Source: Syntrophomonas sp. | Lineage (GTDB): Bacteria > Bacillota > Syntrophomonadia > Syntrophomonadales > Syntrophomonadaceae | Assembly (NCBI RefSeq): GCF_028707975.1 | Contig: NZ_JAQVZX010000002.1 | Span: 1 to 64,000 of the forward strand | Direction of reading: 5' to 3' | Length of the DNA stretch: 64,000 bases | Shown: one piece after another, positions 55,253-63,500 of the stretch | Numbering within the stretch: position 1 is the first letter of the stretch | How the letters are laid out: each line of letters starts with the position of its first letter | Position numbers and translations under genes: made by a program | Notes under the pieces: model-generated | What the model saw: the letters and a program-made list of their open reading frames with translations, nothing else | Told to the model about the DNA's origin: nothing | The model's database searches: none

Positions 55253-55567
55253 ATGATTATGACCACAACCCCGAACATCGAGGGGCAAAGGATACTTGAA
55301 TACCTGGGCCTGGTAACCGGAGAAGCAATCATGGGCGCCAATGTAGTCAGGGACATTTTTGCCAGTATTACAGATATTGTGGGAGGACGATCCGGGGCCT
55401 ATGAGAGTAAGCTGGGTGATGCGCGCCGCATTGCCATAGGGGAGATGCAGGAACAGGCGCGCCGTCTGGGGGCCAATGCCGTGGTTGGAATTGACATTGA
55501 TTACGAGGTTATTCGCGATGGGATGTTGATGGTGGCCGCCAGCGGAACCGCGGTGAAGACGGCTTAA
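55253..55567 (+). CDS. YbjQ/UPF0145 family protein
   Basis: Protein of 104 residues, the usual length of this family, predicted to form pentameric rings. Conserved blocks are [42 protein letters not shown] and the SGTAV end. The function is unknown; heavy-metal binding has been suggested by fold. AGGAGGT lies eight bases before the ATG. A single gene with no obvious partners. Confidence 0.92.
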   Translation: MIMTTTPNIEGQRILEYLGLVTGEAIMGANVVRDIFASITDIVGGRSGAYESKLGDARRIAIGEMQEQARRLGANAVVGIDIDYEVIRDGMLMVAASGTAVKTA

Positions 55568-55694
55568 ATGAAATGCCCGTGGGGGCAATGCCGTGGGCTC
55601 GAGGAAAAAAATATTCATGAGAAGTACTGCCAGTTGAAGAGCATAGAGCATAGGATAAGAAATATTGAGGATAGGGAATTCTCAGTATGGGGGA

Positions 55695-55835
55695 ATGAGC
55701 TTGAGACATAGAAAAGTGACCCAATCACTAATCTTCGCCGGTCTTGTGGCCCTGATTTACGGGCTCTGGCGTGGTGAGGCGGGACAGGTTTTCCTTAAAG
55801 GGGCCCGCATCTGCCTGGAATGCATAGGCCTATAA
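55695..55835 (+). CDS. CD1871A-like CxxC micro-protein
   Basis: A 46-residue protein missing from the ORF track. One membrane segment (SLIFAGLVALIYGLW) is followed by RGEAGQVFLKGARICLECIGL, ending in a CLEC redox motif. This matches the CD1871A family of CxxC-containing short membrane proteins as I recall it (xxRGExxxVxxKAxxICLECIGxG). ATG 55695 lies right behind GGGGGA; TTG 55701 gives better spacing. The next genes encode a NapH-like ferredoxin protein and a thioredoxin-like lipoprotein, so it belongs to a redox module. Confidence 0.7.
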   Translation: MSLRHRKVTQSLIFAGLVALIYGLWRGEAGQVFLKGARICLECIGL

Positions 55836-56104
55836 TATTAGCCCGCTGCCAGGCAATTAGTTGTTAAACCCTCCATACCCAGAGGACACAAGCACTGACT
55901 ATCAACCCCCCATGACCGAGGGGTACAACTGATGAAAAGTGAGTTTTTAGGTATTTGGAATAGTATGATGTAGTAAAAAAACCTTAACCCCTTACTTCCT
56001 AACCCGTCACTTTTCTTATCAACATATTGGTGAATGCTACAAACCTAGCGTAAGAATGCAAGCGGGTATGAGCGGGGTTTCTGGAGGATGGGAAGGAGCG
56101 ATGC
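55836..56104. other. non-coding gap with pyrimidine-rich repeats
   Basis: About 270 bp. It contains AACCCCTTACTTCC and CACTTTTCTTATCAAC, similar to CCCCTTACTTTTCTTACTAAC in the gap at 14940, so another dispersed repeat may be present. No terminator is clear. GGAAGGAG at its end is the ribosome site of the next gene. Confidence 0.35.
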
Positions 56105-56962
56105 TTGCTGATGGATACCCGCCGTCTGGTGCAATGGTTCTCCGCTATTATCTCCAATGCTTATTTCAAGGGATTTGCCAGCTTGAGTATATATCAGGGA
56201 GTGGGTAAGAGAGTCTGCGTGCCGGTCTTAAATTGCTATTCCTGTCCCGGTGCTCTGGGTTCCTGCCCGGTGGGTTCCATGCAATCCCTCCTGGGGGGGT
56301 ACAAGCAGCAGTTCTCCTTTTATGTAGCGGGTTTATTAACTGTGGTCGGCGCGGCCAGCGGGCGTTTGGCCTGTGGCTGGCTTTGTCCTTTCGGCCTGGT
56401 TCAGGAGCTACTGGCCCGGTTTTCCCAGCGCAAGTTTCATTTGCCAGAGCTAGTAAAAAAATTAAAATATCTGGTCTTACTTTTAACCGTAGTGCTTCCG
56501 GTTCTGTGGGTCAATCAAGCCGGGCTGGGGAGTCCTTATTTCTGCAAGTTTATCTGTCCGGCTGGAACATTGGAGGCTGGGCTTCCTCTGGGTTTGGGGC
56601 GGCCGGAATTGCGGGCTCTCCTGGGGAGTCTTTTTGCCTGGAAAGCGGCGGTTTTATTTTTGATTTTGTTTCTGTCTATTATATATTTTCGCCCCTTTTG
56701 CCGCAGCCTTTGCCCGTTGGGGGCTTATTATGCTTTGTTTAACCGGGTTAGCTGGTGGCGCCTGGAAATTAACCCCGAAGACTGTATTGATTGCGGTTGC
56801 TGCAGCCAGGTCTGCCCGGTAGAGATAAATGTGCGGGAAGACCCGAACAGCCCGGAATGCATCCGTTGCCTGCGCTGCAGAGACAACTGCCCGGGCCGGG
56901 CTATAAGTTTTGGTCGCAGGGATGAAGCGTTGCTGGCAAGAATGGAGTGGCCGGAGAGATAA
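56105..56962 (+). CDS. NapH/NosR-like membrane ferredoxin protein
   Basis: Protein of 285 residues with four or five membrane helices and many cysteines. Two membrane-proximal CP motifs (CGWLCPFGLVQELL and CRSLCPLGAYYALF) mark the NapH/NosR/YccM family. A C-terminal ferredoxin domain has CIDCGCCSQVCPVEI and CIRCLRCRDNCP for two 4Fe-4S clusters. Additional cysteines occur near the N-terminus (LNCYSCPGALGSCP). It should carry electrons across or along the membrane. It lies between the CxxC micro-protein and the TlpA-like protein, which suggests a thiol-reduction route to the cell surface. TTG 56105 has better spacing to GGAAGGAG than ATG 56111. Confidence 0.88.
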   Translation: MLMDTRRLVQWFSAIISNAYFKGFASLSIYQGVGKRVCVPVLNCYSCPGALGSCPVGSMQSLLGGYKQQFSFYVAGLLTVVGAASGRLACGWLCPFGLVQELLARFSQRKFHLPELVKKLKYLVLLLTVVLPVLWVNQAGLGSPYFCKFICPAGTLEAGLPLGLGRPELRALLGSLFAWKAAVLFLILFLSIIYFRPFCRSLCPLGAYYALFNRVSWWRLEINPEDCIDCGCCSQVCPVEINVREDPNSPECIRCLRCRDNCPGRAISFGRRDEALLARMEWPER

Positions 56963-57127
56963 GCTGACCGGACGCTTATCCTATTCCTCAACACTTATTT
57001 TTATCAGAAGGCGAAAAAGATAAGCCGATGGTAAACTGGTACCGCTATTAATCCCCCAGAAATACAGATTAAAAAGAAAATGCTTTATTTTTGGTGTCTG
57101 TTCGTTTATGAAAGGAAGCTTATTAAC

Positions 57128-57691
57128 ATGAGAAGAAAAGTTTTTACCCTCTTGACGCTTATCTTCATATTTTGTTTCTCGCTGCTATCTCTTGGCGGGT
57201 GCGGGAACTCAAGCCCGGGGCCGACCGGTGAGCAGCAGGAGGAACTGCCAAAGGATAAAGAGGGGAAGAGCCAGGAGGAGGCTCCGGCTTTTACCCTGTC
57301 TCAATTGGGGAGCGGGGAAGAGACGGATTTCCCGCTTGATTTCCGGGGGCAAAAGATCCTGCTTACATTCTTCTCTTTGGGATGACCCGGCTGTGTGGAC
57401 GAAGTGCTGCAGTTGCAGCCATTAATCAAGGAGTGGAGTCAAAAAGACAACTTCCAGGTGGTCTTGGTTAGTTCTGATGCAGCCGAGGATATGCAGGCTT
57501 TTCTGGAGGAGAACCCGCTGGAGGCAGTTAGCGTGTTAATGGACCCAGGGGGTGAAGCGGGCAGAATCTACCGGATTCAGTTCCTGCCTACCAGCTTTTT
57601 GCTTAACGAAGAGGGGCAAATCGAGCAGTCCTTGGTAGGCTGGGATAGCAAAAAGGGTCCGACCAGGCTGGAGGAATGGTTGAAAAGTTGA
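57128..57691 (+). CDS. TlpA/ResA-like thioredoxin lipoprotein, candidate selenoprotein (UPGC)
   Basis: A 187-residue protein if TGA at 57383 is read as selenocysteine. The ORF track shows it as two in-frame pieces (57080-57385 and 57395-57691). A lipobox (LSLGGC) is followed by a linker and a thioredoxin fold: FTLSQLGSGEETDFPLDF, ILLTFFSLG, then U-PGC, VVLVSSDAAEDMQAFLE, and the cis-Pro region FLPTSFLLNEEG. The TGA falls exactly where the first Cys of CxxC belongs (U86, C89). A downstream hairpin could act as SECIS. ATG 57128 follows AAAGGAAG. It should reduce or oxidise extracytoplasmic thiols with the NapH-like protein. Confidence 0.85.
57386..57422 (+). promoter_or_regulatory. candidate bacterial SECIS element
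   Basis: Directly after the TGA, GGCTG (57389-57393) can pair with CAGCC (57416-57420), and inside it GCTGC-AGTT-GCAGC (57406-57419) is an alternative tight hairpin with its loop 26-29 bases after the TGA. Bacterial SECIS elements lie in this position, but the fold has not been tested. Confidence 0.45.
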
Positions 57692-57846
57692 TTGGCGGGT
57701 GAGCAGGGGATATAATTGTAAAGAGCGCTCTGGTTGAAACTGCCCTGCAGTTTCTTCCGATGCTTAAAGTTAATGAGAAATATACACAGGCAAGCTGTTC
57801 CGGATAGGGTAGAGCAGGGAGGCCTTTTTGAGGGAGGATGCTGCAG
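57692..57846. other. short gap upstream of glnS
   Basis: Contains a perfect hairpin GAAACTGC-CCT-GCAGTTTC (57736-57754) without a T tract. AGGGAGG at the end is the glnS ribosome site. Confidence 0.5.
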
Positions 57847-59601
57847 ATGGAAGATAAAAGCAATATCAAGGAAAATAAGGAGAAGACTCCGGCGGCGGAA
57901 AATATTTCTGCCCTGCCGGTTAATTTCATCCAAAATATCATCAGCGAAGACTTGAAGGCAGGCAAGAACGGGGGCCGGGTACATACGCGCTTTCCTCCCG
58001 AGCCCAACGGCTACCTCCATATCGGACATGCCAAGTCCATTTGCCTGAATTTCGGCCTGGCGGCGGCCAATGGGGGCATTACCAACCTGCGCTTTGATGA
58101 TACCAACCCCAGCAAGGAAGAGCTGGAATATGTGGAATCAATTCAAGAAGATGTCCGCTGGCTGGGGTTTGATTGGGAGGACCGCCTTTTCTATGCTTCC
58201 GATTACTTTGAAGACCTTTACCAGTATGCAATCGGCCTGATAAAAGCCGGCAAGGCTTATGTCTGTGATTTGAGTGCCCAGGAAATCAGAGACTACCGGG
58301 GTACGCTGACGGAAGCGGGCAAAGAAAGCCCTTACCGCAATCGTTCGGTGGAAGAAAACCTGGAGCTTTTTGCCCGTATGCGGTCGGGGGAATTCGCTGA
58401 TGGTTCCCGCGTGCTTCGCGCCCGTATAGACATGGCTTCGCCCAACTTGAATATGCGCGACCCGGTACTCTACCGAATTTTGCGCGCCACCCATCATCGC
58501 AGCGGGGACAATTGGTGCATCTATCCCATGTATGATTATGCCCATCCCCTCTCCGATGCTTTTGAAAATATAACCCATTCGGTCTGTACGCTGGAATTTG
58601 CCGACCACCGGCCTCTATATGACTGGGTCTTGGATGCGCTGCCCTTGGAAGCATACCCGCGGAAAGTCGAGGGACGTCCGCAGCAGATTGAATTTGCCCG
58701 TCTTAACTTGAGCTACACGGTTATGAGCAAGCGCAAGCTCCGGGAACTGGTGGAAGAGGGTTATGTTGAGGGTTGGGACGACCCGCGCATGCCGACTATT
58801 TCCGGGCTGCGGCGGCGGGGCTACACGGCGGAATCCATACGCGACTTCTGCGAGCGCATCGGTGTGGCCAAAAGGAACAGCATGGTGGATATTGCTCTTC
58901 TGGAACATTGCATCCGGGAGGATTTAAATATCCGGGCACCCCGGATAATGGCCGTGCTCCGGCCTTTGCGGGTGATAATAGACAACTATCCCGCGGGACA
59001 GGTGGAATGGCTGGAAACAGAGAATAACCAGGAGAATCCGGCCATGGGCAGCCGGCAAATACCCTTTTCCCGGGAAATATATATCGAGCAGGAAGACTTT
59101 ATGGAAGACCCGCCGAAGAAATTCTTCCGCCTGCGGCCAGGCGGGGAGATCCGGCTGAAAAGCGCCTACATTATTAAGTGTGAAGAAGTGATAAAGGACG
59201 AAAGAACTGGGGAAATAATCGAGCTGCACTGCAGTTATGACCCGGATTCCCGCAGCGGCGGCCCCAACAGCGGTCGCAAGGTCAAAGGGACTTCCCACTG
59301 GGTGTCTGCTGCTCATGCCGTAGCGGCTGAAGTCCGGCTTTACGAGCAGCTCTTTTTGCACGAAAATCCGGACGAAATAGAAGGGGATTATAAGGAGCAA
59401 TTGAACCCTGATTCGCTGCTGCGATTATCCTCCTGTATGCTGGAGCCCAGTATCAGGGAGGCGGCTCCGGGAAGCCGCTTCCAGTTCCTGCGCCAGGGTT
59501 ATTTCTATATTGATCCCGTTGATTCCAAGGAGGGGCGATTGTTTATAAACCGCATTGTCTCCCTGCGCGACTCCTGGGCCAAAGCGCAAAAAAAGATGTA
59601 G
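57847..59601 (+). CDS. glnS: glutaminyl-tRNA synthetase
   Basis: Class I synthetase of 584 residues. HIGH-type motif [12 protein letters not shown] (~52-60), the KMSKS-type VMSKRKL (~292), the acceptor-binding [11 protein letters not shown] and the two C-terminal beta-barrels ([12 protein letters not shown]) are typical. It charges tRNA-Gln directly. Most Firmicutes lack GlnRS and use GatCAB, so an acquired gene is likely. The ATG at 57847 is preferred over 57838, because AGGGAGG abuts the first ATG and is nine bases from the second. A copy of its last codons and terminator recurs at 62130. Confidence 0.95.
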   Translation: MEDKSNIKENKEKTPAAENISALPVNFIQNIISEDLKAGKNGGRVHTRFPPEPNGYLHIGHAKSICLNFGLAAANGGITNLRFDDTNPSKEELEYVESIQEDVRWLGFDWEDRLFYASDYFEDLYQYAIGLIKAGKAYVCDLSAQEIRDYRGTLTEAGKESPYRNRSVEENLELFARMRSGEFADGSRVLRARIDMASPNLNMRDPVLYRILRATHHRSGDNWCIYPMYDYAHPLSDAFENITHSVCTLEFADHRPLYDWVLDALPLEAYPRKVEGRPQQIEFARLNLSYTVMSKRKLRELVEEGYVEGWDDPRMPTISGLRRRGYTAESIRDFCERIGVAKRNSMVDIALLEHCIREDLNIRAPRIMAVLRPLRVIIDNYPAGQVEWLETENNQENPAMGSRQIPFSREIYIEQEDFMEDPPKKFFRLRPGGEIRLKSAYIIKCEEVIKDERTGEIIELHCSYDPDSRSGGPNSGRKVKGTSHWVSAAHAVAAEVRLYEQLFLHENPDEIEGDYKEQLNPDSLLRLSSCMLEPSIREAAPGSRFQFLRQGYFYIDPVDSKEGRLFINRIVSLRDSWAKAQKKM

Positions 59602-59735
59602 AGGCGGGTACAGTAAGTCAGGGGACGCTTCTTCGACAAAAAATAAAGAGCTCAGCAAAACCCTGGATAGGGTGGAGCTGAGCTTAATATCTCAGATAAC
59701 AAACCCCTGTTTATGGTTTTTATGATAGACTGAGC
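59602..59735 (+). terminator. glnS terminator region, duplicated at 62 kb
   Basis: GAGCTCAGC and GCTGAGCTT, with inner ACCCT/AGGGT, form a strong hairpin (59648-59685). This stretch, together with the last ~45 bases of glnS, is repeated with minor changes at about 62130-62308. Confidence 0.8.
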
Positions 59736-59825
59736 CTTAATTAAGCTGGCAGGATAAGGGACATAGTATATTACCGCTTGCAGCGGCATCCATCGGAGCA
59801 GTTCCCTGGTATTCAATATATTGTA

Positions 59826-60053
59826 TTATTCAGGGTTGGGAACGATCAACGTGCCCTCGTGGATTAAAGCATCTATGAGTGCGTCAAATAGGTCATCTTC
59901 ATTGGCGAAACTAAAATAGACATCTACCCACTTGGTCTGGTTGGGTGAAAACTTATCCCGTAAATCAAACGGAATTTCTACGCTCCAATTATCATCGACT
60001 TCAAGCTTCTGTAATACCGGAATTATTACTTTGTGGTTATCTGTTTTGCTCAT
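59826..60053 (-). CDS. hypothetical 75-residue acidic protein
   Basis: I do not recognise this protein. It is small and acidic: IIPVLQKLEVDDNWSVEIPF, then KWVDVYFSFANEDDLFDALI and a final HEGTLIVPNPE. No signal peptide, membrane segment or cysteine is present. GGAAGG lies six bases before the ATG, which supports translation. It stands alone between the glnS terminator and a repeat-rich gap. Confidence 0.6.
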   Translation of the reverse strand: MSKTDNHKVIIPVLQKLEVDDNWSVEIPFDLRDKFSPNQTKWVDVYFSFANEDDLFDALIDALIHEGTLIVPNPE

Positions 60054-60658
60054 AGCAACCTTCCTTTCATTCCTTTCAGTCCAAGCGACTCAATAATTTT
60101 GCCTATTATCAAAACGTCCGGATTATATAAAATTTAATTTTCACCCCCTTCTAGTCCCTTTCCGAATAAGATCAGCCTCAAGGTACAAGCAATATAACAA
60201 GGGCAGAATTATGTCAATATAGAACACTTGACGTTGACAGCAATCCGTAGATATAAAGTATCTTCATTTCTTGCAGATATTGATTCCGCTGCAAAAAGTA
60301 ATAATTATGCGTTCGCTTGCGTAAATATTCCGCTCCAGCGTCCTTAATAGCGACCGAAGGGAGCATCAGTTGTGCCCGACAGGGCGCTACGCATGGGCAA
60401 CACCTACGGCTTATCTCGCGGCTCAAGGGGTACCGTGCTAATCTCCCGTCCATGGGAGGCAACCTTAATAGTGACACCCTCCAGGGTGGAACACCAGGCG
60501 TACCCGAAGGGTGAAGCGCTCTCGCGGCCTCCTGTCGCTCGCCCCCTTTCGCCTGTTCGCCTTCGCCGGGTGTTGCATCCATGCTTCGCCAACGCTCGCT
60601 TTGTATATTTATGCAACCCTTATGCAACAAAAAGGGGTTTTTGCAGTAGAACCATAAT
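60054..60658. repeat. repeat-rich non-coding region with modular interspersed repeat
   Basis: The track ORFs here are artefacts of repeats. The modules CCTTAATAGCGACCGAAGGG, GGCGCTACGCATGGGCAACA, GCTAATCTCCCGTCCATGGG, CCTTAATAGTGACACCCTCC and GTACCCGAAGGGTGAAGCGC correspond to the minus-strand copy at 27086-27235 and, partly, 15060-15200. A GC-rich tail (60530-60620) follows. Confidence 0.8.
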
Positions 60659-61234
60659 TCAGATTATTACATACCTGCCTTCCTTTCTTTGGGGAGCTTT
60701 TGGTGTGTGGGCAGGATAGCCGAAAGTTACAGCTGCAATAAACTCACCATGTTCAGCTGCATATTTGCGGCGTAATTCTTCATCCATTCCCGCGCGCATG
60801 GGCGCAGTCATCCAGCAGGAACCGATGCCCATGTCATAGGCCGCTAAGAGCATATTCTGGACTGCGGCGCTTACGCCCTCAATGACACTTTTCTTGTCAG
60901 GATAATCTTGTTTTAACATAAAGGCGAGAATGCAACACTGTGCGCCCCCCAGGCTTTTTAGAAATACCTTTGTTTCGGCGATAGTCGCAGGGTGATTGGC
61001 AAAACGTTCATTTAGCACAGGTTCAAATTCATCATATACATCGCTCATGAAAGTACGGAATTCTTCAAGTTTTTCCGTACTCTTAATCACGACAAAGTAC
61101 CATGGTTGAAGATCTATGGCCGAGGGAGCATATAAGCCGGCTGTAATTATGTCCTGAACATCCGAGTCGTTTAAGGATTGGTCTGTATACCTTCGCACAC
61201 TTCTTCTACCGATAATGGCATCTTTTGTTTCCAT
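60659..61234 (-). CDS. nitroreductase-family flavoprotein
   Basis: FMN-binding oxidoreductase of 191 residues. The start GRRSVRRYTDQSLNDSDV, the FMN-contacting APSAIDLQPWYFVVI and YDMGIGSCWMTAPM, and the C-terminal GYPAHTPKAPQRK are family-typical. It reduces nitro compounds, quinones or other electrophiles using NAD(P)H. ATG 61234 follows GGGGAGG at seven bases; earlier in-frame starts are rejected. An 18-bp palindrome 93 bases upstream also lies in front of the TetR gene, so this gene is probably under that repressor. Confidence 0.92.
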   Translation of the reverse strand: METKDAIIGRRSVRRYTDQSLNDSDVQDIITAGLYAPSAIDLQPWYFVVIKSTEKLEEFRTFMSDVYDEFEPVLNERFANHPATIAETKVFLKSLGGAQCCILAFMLKQDYPDKKSVIEGVSAAVQNMLLAAYDMGIGSCWMTAPMRAGMDEELRRKYAAEHGEFIAAVTFGYPAHTPKAPQRKEGRYVII

Positions 61235-61326
61235 AATCATCCTCCCCGAAATAGTTTGATACCGCAGCTGCAGATGTAACATAAACCAACTAACCCATAT
61301 GCCAGCCTACATCCCAGCTATGGCTC

Positions 61327-61344
61327 TGAATGTACGTACGTTCA
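61327..61344. promoter_or_regulatory. TetR-type operator upstream of the nitroreductase gene
   Basis: TGAATGTACGTACGTTCA is a near-perfect palindrome (one mismatched pair). It differs in one base from the copy at 62008. Confidence 0.75.
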
Positions 61345-61378
61345 CTCAAGAAAACAAACAACCCTTTTACCGTCTTGT

Positions 61379-61990
61379 TCAGAATTCTTCTGGCTTTTTT
61401 AATAATCCTTTAGCCAGTGTTTCATGGAAAGATACGACCATTTCAATCATCTCTTGTTTTGATATGGTCTTTAGAACGACCCACTTATACAAAAGGAATT
61501 TCTCCGTAGCCAGGATAGAATGAGCCAGGGGGGAAATCCAAACTTTATTAAAAACACCTTTCTGTATACCAAACTCGATATTATTTGAATAGAATTCAAT
61601 TAATTTATCTTCAAATTGCTTTATACATTGATCAATAGGGTCACTTGCTCCTGCAACTCTGCTATATATTTCCGACAGGGCTTCGTTTTCGGCAAATAAT
61701 TCCATGGTAATTCGCTTGGTCTCAACAAATCTTTTATAAAGGTCTTGTTCTTTTGTCCAGTATTCAGAGAATTGTTTAATAATTCGTTCGGCAAACTCTT
61801 CTAAAAGCGCCTTTAAGACATCTTCCTTGTCAATGAAGTAGTTATAAAATGTGCCTGTTCCGAAACCCGATCTGGCAATAATGTCGCGAATGGCCGTATT
61901 ATAATAACCCTTCTCGACAAACAGATGCATTGCGCATTCCAGGAATATTTGGCGTTTTTCTTTGTCTTGCTTGAATTCAGGTAGTGGCAC
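61379..61990 (-). CDS. TetR/AcrR-family transcriptional repressor
   Basis: Protein of about 203 residues. The N-terminal helix-turn-helix domain (~10-56) includes FVEKGYYNTAIRDIIARSGFGTGTFYNYF and then KEDVLKALL. The C-terminal helical domain is the ligand sensor and is not informative. GTG 61990 follows AAAGGAGG at a good distance; the track start lies upstream of the operator and is rejected. A consensus promoter and operator precede it, so it is self-regulated. The adjacent nitroreductase gene carries the same operator. Confidence 0.9.
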   Translation of the reverse strand: MPLPEFKQDKEKRQIFLECAMHLFVEKGYYNTAIRDIIARSGFGTGTFYNYFIDKEDVLKALLEEFAERIIKQFSEYWTKEQDLYKRFVETKRITMELFAENEALSEIYSRVAGASDPIDQCIKQFEDKLIEFYSNNIEFGIQKGVFNKVWISPLAHSILATEKFLLYKWVVLKTISKQEMIEMVVSFHETLAKGLLKKPEEF

Positions 61991-62007
61991 TTCCACCCCT
62001 CCTTTAG

Positions 62008-62059
62008 TGAGTGTACGTACGTTCACCAAAAGTATAACTCCATTCTCTTTAGTAGTCAA
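62008..62059 (-). promoter_or_regulatory. TetR promoter with overlapping operator
   Basis: On the minus strand TTGACT (62059-62054), a 17-base spacer and TATACT (62036-62031) form a near-consensus promoter. TGAGTGTACGTACGTTCA (62008-62025, plus-strand reading) covers the expected transcription start, an ideal repression site. Confidence 0.8.
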
Positions 62060-62129
62060 GAGAAAAAGTGCGGAAATGCAGTTGGCTTAAACAGGATAAG
62101 CTGTAGCTTGGGCAGAATGTGGGAGGATA

Positions 62130-62308
62130 TCCCTACGCGGCTCCTGAGCCAAAGCGCAAAAAAAGCATAGAGGCGGGCACAGTTAGCCAGGAGACGCTTC
62201 TTCGACAAAAAAATAAAGAGCTCAGCAAAACCGTGGAGAGGGTGGAGCTGAGCTTAATATCTGGCAGATAACAAACCACTGTTTATGGTTTTTATGATAG
62301 ATTGAGCT
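62130..62308 (+). repeat. duplicate of the glnS 3' end and terminator
   Basis: CCTGAGCCAAAGCGCAAAAA and GACGCTTCTTCGACAAAAAA followed by AGCTCAGC..GCTGAGC and TTTATGGTTTTTATGAT repeat 59560-59735 with few changes. Here it has no open reading frame and lies after the convergent MacB-type permease gene. The hairpin could end transcription of either strand. Confidence 0.85.
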
Positions 62309-62315
62309 TTTCGAA

Positions 62316-63500
62316 TTAATCTCTCCTCAGGGCTTCGATGGGGTCCATTTTGGAGGCTTTATTGGCCGGGTAAATGCCGAAGAACAGGCCGACCGCTACG
62401 GAAAACCCCACGGCCAGCAATACCGTCCATCCGGAAACCAGCGGCGGCCACTTGGCCAGCCGGGCTACCAGCAAAGCCCCGCCATATCCCAGAATTATGC
62501 CAATGAACCCCCCCAGGAGGCAGAGGACAATTGATTCAATGATAAATTGCACCAGGATGTCCTTGCGGCGGGCGCCCAGGGCCATTCTAATGCCTATTTC
62601 GCGGGTGCGCTCGGTTACTGATACCAGCATTATGTTCATTACCCCGATTCCCCCCACCAGCAAGGATATGCCTGCTATACAGCCGATAATAAGGGTCATA
62701 ATCCCCGTTACTTTGTTAGCCGACTCCATCTCCTGTTCCAGACTGTAGGCATAGTAATGATTGGGGGCATGATGCCTTCTTTCCAGGATCTTCTTGCTCA
62801 GGTTCATGGCTGCTTCGACCTCTTCTTTGCTGCTGGCGCTGCCCTGCAATTCATGGATTACTTCCCAGCCGTTAAGCCGGCTTAAAAATGACCAGGGCAG
62901 ATAGGCTATTTGCTGGGAATTAAAGCCCAGCATGGAACTGTCGCTTTTTATTACCCCCACTACTACTGCCGAATTGCTCATGAGCATTACCTTTTTACCC
63001 ACCGGGTTGCCAGGCCCAAAAAGCTTTAAGGCGGTTCTTTCATCAAGCACAATAACCCTTCTGCCTACTGCCGCATCATCATCACGGATGAACCTGCCCC
63101 AGACGGTTTCCAGGTTTCTAACCTGGGCATAGTCGGCAGTGGTGCCTATCACCTGTACGGATTTATGGCCCTTGCTGCCCCTTAACTGCATCTGGCCATA
63201 GCTTGCCGGAGCCAGGTATTTCACCTGGGGGACATTTTCCTTGATAACTGTTATATCATTAATCTGCAGGTCGTCCAGGCGGAAGCTTTCACCATCCCGG
63301 TAATTTACCCAGATGCCGAACATATTGGTGCCGAATTTCTCCATTTCCTGCATCAACATGGCCCGGCCGCCCTGCCCGATGCCCACCACGGCAATTACCG
63401 CGGCAATGCCGATAACAATTCCCAGGGTGGTAAGAAAGGATCTTAGTTTATTGCTTTTTATACTCTCAATGGCGACCAGAATCAGTTCCCCGATATTCAT
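62316..63500 (-). CDS. MacB/FtsX-family ABC transporter permease
   Basis: Permease of 394 residues. A first membrane helix near the N-terminus (IGIAAVIAVVGIGQG) is followed by a large MacB_PCD extracytoplasmic domain (~50-260). Three C-terminal helices include the FtsX core GGIGVMNIMLVSVTERTREIG and RMALGARRKDI. It likely exports peptides, lipids or antibiotics, or transmits mechanical force. It overlaps the ATPase gene by four bases. Its expression may be with an upstream membrane-fusion protein beyond the window. Confidence 0.93.
   Translation of the reverse strand: MNIGELILVAIESIKSNKLRSFLTTLGIVIGIAAVIAVVGIGQGGRAMLMQEMEKFGTNMFGIWVNYRDGESFRLDDLQINDITVIKENVPQVKYLAPASYGQMQLRGSKGHKSVQVIGTTADYAQVRNLETVWGRFIRDDDAAVGRRVIVLDERTALKLFGPGNPVGKKVMLMSNSAVVVGVIKSDSSMLGFNSQQIAYLPWSFLSRLNGWEVIHELQGSASSKEEVEAAMNLSKKILERRHHAPNHYYAYSLEQEMESANKVTGIMTLIIGCIAGISLLVGGIGVMNIMLVSVTERTREIGIRMALGARRKDILVQFIIESIVLCLLGGFIGIILGYGGALLVARLAKWPPLVSGWTVLLAVGFSVAVGLFFGIYPANKASKMDPIEALRRD

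Noticed and set aside
57383-57385. TGA taken as a true stop, giving two separate short genes
   Set aside because: Both halves are in the same frame and the TGA occupies the first position of the thioredoxin redox motif; the second half lacks its own ribosome site and signal.
60214-60719. Several ORFs of 65-138 aa on both strands
   Set aside because: They are produced by the repeat modules and have no ribosome sites.
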